Assembly (NCBI GenBank): GCA_044352985.1
Contig: JBILCU010000001.1
Location: 1-64,000, forward strand
Origin: JADJDM01 sp044352985
GTDB lineage: Bacteria; Bacteroidota; Bacteroidia; B-17B0; Aurantibacillaceae
Length of the DNA stretch: 64,000 bases
Direction of reading: 5' to 3'
Part shown: piece by piece, positions 43,601 to 55,600 of the stretch
Position numbering within the stretch: position 1 is the first letter of the stretch
Layout of the letters: each line of letters begins with the position of its first letter
Notes under the pieces: generated by a model
What the model was told of the DNA's origin: nothing
Seen by the model: only the letters and a program-made list of their open reading frames with translations
The model's database searches: none
Program-made: the position numbers and the translations under genes

Positions 43601-46600
43601 ACAGCAACACATCCTTTACTATCAGTAACTTCAGCAGAATAAGTTGTTGCACACAACCCACTTACAGTTGAAGAAGTTGAACCATTCGTCCAATCATAAG
43701 CATAAGGTGGCGTTCCTCCTGAAGCAATTACTTCAGCAGAACCATTACAAACTCCTGAGCAAGAGATATTATTCACGTTTGCTAATGCACTAACTAACAC
43801 TGCAGGCTCGGATAAAGTTACAGCAGCAGAAGCTATACAGCCATTAAAGTCTGTTATACTAACAGTATAACTTCCTGCACAAAGACCTGATGCGGTTTGA
43901 GTAGTTTGATTGTTAGGATCATTCCATTGGTATACCAATGAACCAACGCCATTAGTAGAAGTAACGGTTGCGCTACCATCACATAAACCATTACATGAAG
44001 GTATTGTTTTTGCAATATTTGCAGTAAATAATGATGGGTTACTTAAATTAACTGTATTTCTAACAACACATCCATTAGCATCAGTAACTGTAATGGTATG
44101 TGAACCAAAACTTAATCCAGTAATTGATGGTCCAGCAGGTGCATTAACAACTTGCCATTGATAAACATAAGGAGAAACACCGCCACCAGCTGATGCTATT
44201 GCAGAACCATTGGATTGTCCATTACATCTTGGATTAATTCCTGAAGTATTTACAAAGAAGGAGTCTGGCTGAGTAATTACTATTGAAGCAGATGCCGCAC
44301 AACCTTGGTTATCTCTAACTGTAACGCCATAAATACCTGCAGCTAAATTTACAGCAGTTGGCTGCACTTGAGATGACGGAGTCCAGAAATAAGTATAAGG
44401 AGGTGTTCCTCCAGAAGCTAAAACAGTTGCCGAACCATTATTACCCCCAAAACAAGTATTGTTTGAGCTTGAAGTAATTGTTGCTGTTGGGCCATTAATA
44501 TCAACAAGTGAAACTGGCGCTGAAACAACGCAGTTATTTTGATCTTTTACAGAAACCGTATATGTGGCAGCAATTAAGCCGTTAAATGCCCCAATACCAA
44601 AATTACCTCCATTTATCGCATAAGAGTAACCTCCTGCACCACCTGAAGCTGTTAAACTTATTGACCCATTAGCCTGCTGACAATTTGGACTTGTAACAAC
44701 CGGAATTGGAACGATAACAGAAGGTTCTGTAATACTTCTTGTTCTTACTATTCTACATCCATTAGCATCATTTACTTCCAATGTATATGTACCAGCTGAT
44801 AATCCACTTGCAGTTGAAGTATTTGCTAAGCCTGGTGACCAAGAATACAAATATGGCGTAGTACCTCCAGTTACATTGGCTGTAATAGTTCCATCAATTC
44901 CATTATTACAACTAACATTGGTTGCAGAAAAATTTATATTTAGCGCTAAAGGTTCAGAAATTGATGCAAAAACTGTAGATGAACAACCATTCGCGTCTAA
45001 AACAGTAACACTATATGAACCAATACCTAAACCACTTGCAGTAGCTTGATTACCTGTGTTAGCATTAGAAGACCATGTATAATTAAAAGGTGGTGTAAAG
45101 CCCTGGCCAGCTGAAACTGTTAATAAACCATCGCTTAACCCATTACATGTTACATTTCTAACAGTTGAAAATACTGCAGGATTATTTTGCGTTAATGAAA
45201 TTGTAACAGAATTAGTTTGTGTACAACTATTAGCATCCGTAACAGTAACCGTATAATTTCCAACAGGTAATGGTCCGGTTGTAGAATTGGTTCCACCACC
45301 ACCCGACCAACTATATGTAAATGGAGGAACACCACCTGATGGGGCAACACTAGCCGTTCCGTTATTTGCAGAACAAGTAGTGTTTACAGAAGTCATTACT
45401 AAATTAATTAATCCAGGCTGAGTAATAGTAAATGGAACAACAACAATACAACCATTGTCATCTTTAACAGAAACAGAATATGTAGCCGCAGAAAGCGAAG
45501 TAAATTGATTAGTTGTTGAATATAAACCCCCATTCAGCGCATACATATATGGCGAAACACCTCCTGTTTGACTTACCATTGCTGAACCTGATGATGCCCC
45601 ATTACAAAGCACGTCCGTTGTAGATCCAATTGAAGCCTCTAATGGTGCTGATGGACTGGTAATTTCAAATGTTGCAGTAGATGTACAATTCCCTGCGTCA
45701 GTTATGGTTATTGTATAATTACCTGGAGCTAGATTATTAAATATGCCGCTTCCATTAACCTGTCCATTATTTAAAGAAAAAACATAAGGTCTTTGTCCGC
45801 CAGAACCTGAAACAGTTAAACTACCATTTGAGTTTCCAAAACACGTAACATTTCTCTTAGATTGTATTACAACAACCGGTGTTCCTAAATCAGGGAGAAT
45901 AGTGCTTTGCTCTTTAATACAACCATTAGCATCTTTCACTGTAACCGTGTAGCCTCCTGCTAATAAATTTGTAAAATTATTACTTGACTGAAACGTTGTT
46001 CCGTTTGTTGAATATTGAAAAGGTATTGTTCCACTTACAATTCCATTGATGGAAATACTTCCGTTTGGATTTCCACAATTGGTTGAATCTAATGTAAAGT
46101 TAAATGAAACAGGCCCAGCAATATCAACAACTAAAGGAGTAACAGTAAATGTACAGGCATTTGCATCGCTAACAATAACAGTATGTGTTCCTGGACTAGT
46201 TGTATAAGAAGTTGTTGTTGAAAGCGTGCTACCATCAAATGAGAATTGATACGGTGCAGTTCCACCATTTGTGATACCTATATTAACTACACCATTTATT
46301 TGGCCACAAACAGAATTTACTGTTGATATTTGTTGAGCGTAAGGACCTGTTAAATTAGGAACATTTATTGTTTCTTGGTAAGTACAACCATTAGCATCAG
46401 TAACTAATACTGTATGAGTTAATGGTAAAACTAAATTAAATGCATTACTAAATTGATTCGCTCCTCCGTTAATCGCATATTGATATGCTCCTGCTCCACC
46501 AGTAACATTTGAAATTGTAATTGATCCATTCGCCAATCCGCAAGAAGCTGTATCAATTAAGAAATCAATGTCAGTAGGACCAGAAACAGTAGTAATTGAA

Positions 46601-49600
46601 ACTGTTTTTGAATACGTACAAGTATTTGCATCTGCTACAGTTAAGGTATATGTCCCAGGTCCAAGTGTTTGAAATGAATTTGCATTAGTAAGAGGACCAT
46701 TGTTTATAGAATAAGTAAATGTTGGTCCGGTACCTCCTACAACAACTCCAATCTGAATACTTCCACTTGAAGCGGAACAGAATGAATTACTAACAGTAGC
46801 ATTAAAATCACTAGGCCCAGCAACATTATTTAAAACTAATGTTCTTGTGAAAACACAATTATTTCCATCTTTAACACTAACCGTATAAGTACCTGCAAGC
46901 AAATTTGTGTATGAATTTGAACTTGAATATACAGCATTATTAAGTGAATAAGATACGGTTCCTGCAGCACCAGGCACAGAATTTATTACAATTGAAGCAT
47001 TTGAATTACCACAAGTTGGGTTAGTTGATGTTAAATTAATTGAGCTAGGCCCTGGGCTTGAACCAACAGAAATCGTTTTAGTGAAGGAACATCCGTTAAT
47101 ATCTTTAACTGTAACTGTATATGTACCTGTAATTAAAGAAGTATAAGATGTTGTAGATGTAAATGCGCTATTATTTACTGAATAAGTATATCCTGGACCG
47201 GTACCACCTACAACAGCTCCTATAGTTAATGTTCCATCCGAACCGCCACAATTGGCATTAGTTGACGAGAGTATGAAATCAGCTGGTCCAGGTGAATCAG
47301 AAACAACAGTGTTTTGACTTCTTGAACAATTATTATTATCCTTTACTGTAATGGTATAGGTGTTTGGAAGCAAGTTCGGAAACACATCGCTAGTTTGAAA
47401 ATTAACTCCATCAATACTATAAGTTAATATTTGGGCGCCACCTACAACATTCGAAACTGCAATAGAACCAAAAGCTGCACCACAATTTGTATTGGTTGGT
47501 GTTAAGCTAAAAGATGTGATTCCGCCTCCGTCTGTTACAGTTACTGTATTAGAAACAGTACAGTTATTTCCATCCTTAGTTACCACAGTATATGTACCAG
47601 GTGCAATTCCGGTAAATGTATTGCTTGATCCAAATAACCCTCCATTTACAGCATATTGATAAGAAGTAGATCCAAAAGAAGTTACTCCATCAACCGTAAT
47701 AGTTCCATTATAACTTCCACAAATTGCATTAGTAGTAGAAACTGATGCTGCTGTTGGTCCTGGTATATCACTTAATGATGAAGAACTTGAGAAAGTACAA
47801 CCGTTTGCATCTTTAACCGTTACCGTATATGTTCCTCCGCTAATTCCTGAAAGCGTTGGACTTGATGTATATACTCCTACACCAGGAGAAACAGAATAAG
47901 TATATGGCGCAGTTCCTCCGGTTATAGAACCAACAGTTACACTTCCGTTTGCTAATCCACATGTTGCATTTGCAGGAGTAATTGTCATTCCGAATGGTGA
48001 ACTAAATACACCAACAGAAATAGTTTTAGTAAAGACGCAATTATTCCCATCTTTTACATATACAGTATAAGTTCCTTGAGCAAGATTAGAGTATGAAGTT
48101 AATCCGGAATATGAAGAGTTATTTAAACTATATTGTATTACCCCAAAACCACCTGTAGTTGCTCCAAGTGTAATTGAACCTGTATTTGCATCGCAATTTG
48201 AATTTGTTGACGAAACAACCTGATCAGTTGGTCCTACAAAATTATCTACAATAATAGTAGTAGTGTAAGTACAGTTATTAGCATCTATTATAGAAATAGA
48301 ATATGTGCCTGCAGATAAATTAGAATAGTTATTTGTTGCATTGTGAATTGCCCCATTTACAGAATATAAATAAGAAGGTGTTCCGCCATTTACAGAAGTA
48401 ATATTTATTGTGCCGTTATTAACGCCGCAAATAGCATCTGTTTTTACAACAGAAATTGAAGCAGGAGCAGACGCATCTGAAACCGTTGCAGTAACTGAGT
48501 AAGTACAAAGCGAATTGTCTCTAACTGTAACCGTATAAACTCCAGAAGGGATATTTGCATAGGAAGTTGTTGAATTAAATGTTCCACTTAATGTTGATAC
48601 AGAATATGTATATGGTAATGAACCTCCTGTAACAGCACCAATAGATAATGCCCCGTTAGATTGACCGCAAGTTGAATTAGTTGTAGTTACTGCTATTGCT
48701 GTTGAACCTGCTATATTATTTACAGTTGTAGTTCCTGAATAGGTACAGTTGTTTGCATCTTTTACAGTTACAGTGTAAGTGCCGCCCGGTACATTACTAA
48801 TTATTGATCCGGAAACAAATGAACTTGTTATCGCGCTTACAGAATAAGTATAAGGTGCAGTTCCTCCCGTTACACTTGAAATAGTTATAGTGCCATTAGA
48901 TGAGCCACAAGTTGAAGTAGAATTAGAAATACTTATATCACTAGGTCCAGGATTACTAGTTAATGTTGTACTCACTGAATAAGTACAAGCATTAGCATCT
49001 TTTACTGAAATTGTATAAGTCCCTGAAGACAAGTTTGAAAACGAGTTTACAGAAGAGTAGGTTGGTGTAACTGTACTTACAGAATAAGTATATGGGGCCG
49101 TGCCCCCTGTTACAGCACCCAATGAAATTGAACCATTTGTTAATCCACAAGTTGCATCTGTTTTAGTTATTACAATATCGGTAGCAGATGAAGTATTAGG
49201 AACAACAACTGTTTCAGAGTGCTGACAATTATTTCCATCTTTTACAGTGGCTACATATGTGCCTGCGGCAACACTAGTATATAGAGTTGTTCCTGTAAAA
49301 GAAGTTCCGTTAAAGCTATAACTGATAACTCCATTTCCGCCTGTAGTAGCTCCAAATAAAACAGAGCCTGTTGATGACGAACAAGAAGATGGTACAATTG
49401 TAAAATCTTGATCACTTGGCCCAGTAAAGCCGTTAATTACAACACTATTAGTTAATGTACAATTATTATTATCCCTTACTACAACGGTATAAGTTCCTGC
49501 TGATAAATTAGTATATAAGATCGTAGAATTAAATGGTCCGTTATTTACAGAATATTGAAAAGGTGGAGTGCCGCCACTTACAGATGTAATATTAAATGAG

Positions 49601-52600
49601 CCATTTGCTAATCCGCAAGTAGCATCTACTTTTGAAATATTCATTGTCGATGCTGCTGCTGCATTTGATACTACAGCTGAAACCGAATAAGTACATAAGT
49701 TTGCATCTTGGACTAGAACTGTATATGTACCTGAAAGCACATTGGTAAATGTTGTTGTAGTGCTAAAAACCGAACTGATTGTACTAACTGAATAAGTATA
49801 AGATGGAGTTCCTCCTGAAACATTTCCAATTGTTATTGTGCCATTTGCCTGACCACAAGTAGAATTTGCAGTTGTTACATTTAATCCAGAAGGACCTGCA
49901 ACGTTTGAAATGGTTGTGGATATAGAATAAGTACAAGCATTTGCATCTTTTACAAATACAGTGTAAGTTCCATTTGATAAATTACTATAACTTGTAGTAG
50001 AAGTGTATGTTGCGGTTACATTACTTACTGAGTATGTAAATGGAGCCGAACCTCCTGTTACGTTGCCAATAGCTATTGATCCATTGGAGTTGCCACAAGT
50101 CGAATTTGTTGGAGTTACTATTAAAGCTGTTGGTCCTGCGTTATTAACAAAACTCGTAGTAACGCTATAAGTACAAGCATTAGCATCCCTTACTGTAATA
50201 GTAAATGTGCCTGGTGAAAGATTTGTATAAGAAGTATTATTTACAAACCCAGTTGTTATTGTACTTACTGAATAAGTGTATGGCGCTGTACCACCTGTAA
50301 CAGCTCCTAAACTTATTGCACCATTAGATTGTGAACATGTTGCATTTATTGAGTTTACAATTAAGTCTGTTGGACTTGCTGCTGTTGATACAGATACATT
50401 TTCTGAATACGAGCAATTGTTTCCATCTTTTACTGTAGCAATGTAATTCCCTGCTGCTAATCCTGAATATGTTGTGTTACTTGTAAAACCACTTCCATTA
50501 AAGCTATAGGTATAAATTCCATTTCCTCCAGTAGTTGTGCCAAAAACAACAACCCCTGTGTTCGATCCACATGCTGTTGGTGTTGTTGTAAAATCTTGAC
50601 CCGTTGGACGGCCAGCATTTGCTACTATAACTGATGTTGAATAGGTACATGCGTTAACATCTCTTACAGTTACTGTAAATGTTCCTTGCGCTAAACCTGT
50701 ATAAGACGTTGTGGAATTAAAAACGCCATTATTTAAAGAATAATTATATGCAGCTGTGCCTCCAGTTACCGAAACTATTGTTAATGATCCATTTGAATTA
50801 CCGCATGTAGAGTTTTGTGCAGTAACTAGCATGGCCGAAGGACCACTTGTGTTATCTACAGTTACAGAAGCTGTATGCGTACATAAGTTATTATCTCTTA
50901 CTATAACCTGATAAGTTCCTGAACTTAAACCGGTATAAGATGTTGTTGCTGAAAATGTTGAAGAAACACCAACCACAGAGTAAGTGAATGGTGCTGTTCC
51001 ATTTGTTACAGCTCCAACATTAATTGCTCCATTTGAATTGCCACAAGTTGAGTTTGTTGACGTCAATGCTAAAGCTGTTGGTCCAGATGTATTAGAAACA
51101 GTTGCAGTAATTGAAAATGTACAAGTATTATTATCTCTTACTGTTACTAGATAATTTCCTGCAGCTAAACTCGTAAAATTTGTTGTTCCATTAAATCCTC
51201 CAGGGCCTGGAGAAACAGAATAAGTATATGGTGAAGTTCCACCTGTAACCGCAGCAATATCTAAAGTACCAGTTGTACTGCCACAAATAGAATTTGTTGT
51301 ATTTACAGTTATCCCTGTTGGTCCATTTGAATTTCCAACACTAACAGTTGCATCAAATGTACATGAATTAGCATCTTTTACTGTAACTGTATAGTTACCC
51401 GCTGCAATATTATTAAATGCAGTGTTTGATGAATAAGGTTGAGCGCCTGGGCTAAGCGAATAAGTATATGGAGCTGTGCCACCTGTAACTGAACCTGCTT
51501 GAATTACACCTACTGCATTGCCACAAGTCGAATTTGTAAAAGTTAACGCTAAATTTGTTGGTCCTGCTATATTACTAAAAGTTGTCGTTACAGTATAAGT
51601 ACAATTATTTGCATCTTTTACAGTTACCGTTTGTGTTCCTGCAACAACATTGGTATATGACGTTGTAGATGAATAAGTACTACTTGAAGAAGTTACCGAA
51701 TAAGTATATGGTGATGTACCTCCTGTTACTGCACCAATAGTTACAACTCCATTTGCATTTCCACAAGTAGAGCTAGAATTAGTTACGGCAACATTTGTTG
51801 GACTATTAAGTTGTGAAACAGTTGACGTTACGGTATATGTACAGTTGTTCGCGTCTTTTACAGATATAGTATACGTTGCTGCTGCTAAGCCAGTAAAGCT
51901 AGTAATTGAGTTAAAAGACCCACTAACCGTACTTAATGAATAAGTATATGGTGATATACCTCCTGTAACAACACCCAATGAAATTGTCCCATTATTGTTT
52001 CCACAGGTTGCATTTGTTTTAACAATATCAATAGCTGAAGGACCACCAGTATTACTAACGGTAGTCGTTACAGAAAACGTACAGGCATTAGCATCTTTTA
52101 CTGTAACTGTATAATTATTAGGTGCAACATTTGTGAAATTAGTTGTAGCTCCAAACGAACCGGAAATACTACTCACCGAATAAGTGTAAGGTGTAATGCC
52201 TCCAGTTACTGCTCCAATTGTGATTCCTCCGTTAGAACTACCACATGTTGAATTTGAAGTAGTTACTGCTAAAGCTGAAGGACCAGAGGTGTTGCCTACT
52301 GTAGCTGTTATAGAATAAGTACATAAATTAGCATCTTTTACTGTAACTGTGTAAGTAGCGCTGGCAACATTTGTAAATAATGTAGTTGATGAAAATGATG
52401 TAGAGAGTGTGCTAACAGAATAGGTAAACGGACTTGTTCCTCCAGTTACTAATCCTATTGTAAGAGTTCCTGTTGCAGAACCACATGTAGAATTAGTAGT
52501 TGAAACATTTAAATTACTTGGACCACCTGCATTATTAACCGTTGTTGTGACTGAAAAGGTACAGGCATTTGCATCTTTTACTGTTACACTATAAGTGCCT

Positions 52601-55600
52601 GAACTTAAACTTCCGTAAGTTGTTGTACTTGTAAATCCAGTTGATCCGGGATTAACAGAATAAGTGTATGGTGAAGTTCCACCAGTTATTGCACCGATTG
52701 TAAACGATCCATTTGCATTTCCACAAGTTGCACTTGTTGGCGTTATTGCTGCAGCTGATGGTCCTCCGGTATTTGAAACAGTTACAGATGTTGTGTAAGT
52801 ACAGTTGTTTGCATCTTTTACAGATAAAGTATAGCTTGACGCTGGAACTCCAGTGTAACTTGTTGTACTTGTAAAACCAGAACTTAAAGTTGTTAATGAA
52901 TAGGTATACGGCGATGTACCTCCTGATACTGCTCCAATATTAATTATCCCATTTGAAGCTCCACAAGTAGAGTTTGTTGTTGTTACTGAAACCGATGTTG
53001 GTGCATTTCCACTAGGCACTGTTGCCGTTACGGAATAACTACAAGTGTTTGCATCTCGAACTGTTATCGTATAAGTTCCTCCTGCTAAATTCGGAAAATT
53101 AGTTGTTGATCCAAAAGATCCACTCACTGTACTTACTGAATACGTATACGGATTCACTCCTCCAGTAACTGCTCCTAATGTAAGAGAGCCATTGTTATTA
53201 CCACAAGTTGCTGCTGTAGTATTGGTTACTATTGAAGACGGTCCATTGGTGTTTGAGACTGTTGCTGATACAGAATAGGTACAATTATTCCCATCTTTTA
53301 CAGTGATTGTATAAATTGATGCCGCTAAACTTGGGTAATTTGTTGTGCCTGAAAAAGCTCCTCCGTTAAAAGAATAAGTGAATGATCCTATTCCTCCGGT
53401 AGTTGCTCCTATTGTTAATGAACCGTTTGAGCTTCCACACGTAGCGCTTGTTGTGGTTACTGTTTGAGCTGTTGGTCCTGCTGTATTTGAAACTGTTACA
53501 GTTTTGGTAAACACACAACCATTTGCATCTTTTACATTTACTGAATATGTTGTTGCTGCTGCGTTGGTATATGATGTTGTTGCTGTATAGCCGGCAGACA
53601 ACGAAACCACAGAATATGTGAATGGCAAAGTGCCTCCGGTTACTGCGCCAATTGTTATCACTCCGTTGGCATTCCCACAAGTTGAATTTGTTGAGCTTAA
53701 TGCAACGTTTGTTGGTCCACCTGAATTCAGAACATTAGTTGTAACCGAATAAGTACATCCGTTTGCGTCTTTAACAGTCACACTGTATGTACCTGAATTT
53801 ATACTTCCGTAGCTTGTTGTACTTGTAAATCCTGAAGATCCAGGATTTACTGAATAAGTATAGGGCGATGTGCCTCCAGTAATTGCACCAATTGTAAATG
53901 ACCCATTATTATTTCCGCAAGTTGCACTTGTTGGTGTTATTACTGCAGCTGTTGGGCCTCCGGTATTAGATAAAATTACAGGTGTTGTATAAATACAATT
54001 ATTCGCATCTTTTACTGATAAAGTATAGCTTGCTGCTGCAACTCCGGTATAACTTGTTGCACTTGTAAAGGCAGTACTTATTGTTGTTATTGAATAGGTA
54101 TATGGCGAAGTTCCTCCCGTTACTGCTCCAATATTGATAATACCATTTGAAGCTCCGCAAGTAGAGTTTGTTGTTGTAACAGATACCGATGTAGGAGCAT
54201 TTCCACTAGGCACTGTTGCTGTAACAGAATAAGTACAAGTATTTGCATCACGTACAGATATTGTATAGGTTCCACCCGCTAAATTTGGAAAGCTTGTGGC
54301 TGAGGCAAAAGACGCACTTACAGAACTCACCGAATAAGTGTAAGGACTTACACCACCTGTTACAGCTCCTAAACTTATTGATCCATTATTATTTCCGCAG
54401 GTTGCTGCAGTAGTATTGGTTACTAATGATGTTGGTCCGTTTGAGTTAGATATAGTAGTTGTTACAGAGTAAGTACAATTATTTGCATCTTTAACTGACA
54501 CTGTGTAAATGGAAGCTGCTAAATTGGTATAACTTGTTGTGCTTGAATAAGTGCCCCCGTTAAATGAATAAGTAAATGGAGTTGAGCCTCCTGTTGTTGC
54601 ACCTATAGTTAATGAACCATTAGTGCTTCCGCAGGTTGCAGAAGTTGTTGTAGTAGCAATTGCTGTTGGACCAGCAGTATTTGTAACAGCAACAGTTTTC
54701 GTAAATACACAACCATTTGCATCTTTAACATTTACTGAATATGTTGTTGCCGCGGCATTGGTGTATGATGTAGATGATGTATAGCTTGCAGATAATGAAA
54801 CCACCGAATAAGTGAATGGACTTGTACCGCCCGTTACAGAACCTATTGAAATTGTTCCATTTGCATTTCCACAAGTTGAATTGGTAGAACTTAACACTAC
54901 GTTGGTTGGGCCTGCCGTATTAGATACCGCCACTGTTCTTGTAAAAACACATCCACTAGCGTCTTTTACAGAAACAGTATAGGTTGCAGCTGTAGCATTT
55001 GTATAAGATGTTGTAGTAGAATAAGAAGCTGCTAAACTTGAAACTGAATACGTGAAAGGTGACGTTCCACCTGTAACTGCCCCTATTGTTATGATTCCAT
55101 TTGCATTTCCACAGGTTGAATTTGTAGTTGTAACAGCAACAGAAGTAGTTGCAGCTGCAGTTGGCACGTTAACAGAAACTGAGTAGGTACAAGCATTTGC
55201 ATCCCTTATAGAAACAGTATAGTTACCACCTGCTAAATTGGGAAAACTAGTAGCTGAACCAAATGAAGCACTTACAGTGCTTACTGAATAAGTGTACGGC
55301 GCAACCCCTCCAGTAACTGCACCTAAAGTGATTGATCCATTATTGTTGCCACAAGTTGCAGCAGTAGTTGTTGTTGCTACAGCTGTTGGACCTGAAGTAT
55401 TACTAACTGTAAATGTTTCACTGTAAACGCAATTATTTGCATCTTTTACATTAACTGTATAAGTATTTGCCGAAACGTTTGTATAACTCGTAGTAGAAGA
55501 ATATCCTGCGGAAACACTTGTTACTGAATAGGTGTAAGGAGATGTGCCTCCGGTAACTACTCCAATTGTTATTGCACCATTAGGATTGCCACAAGTAGAA

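Noticed and set aside
43910..44161. Plus-strand open frame inside the giant adhesin (also 56584-56805, and an alternate minus frame 53366-53680)
   Set aside because: Shadow frames of a repetitive, strongly biased coding gene; no start context or family motif.
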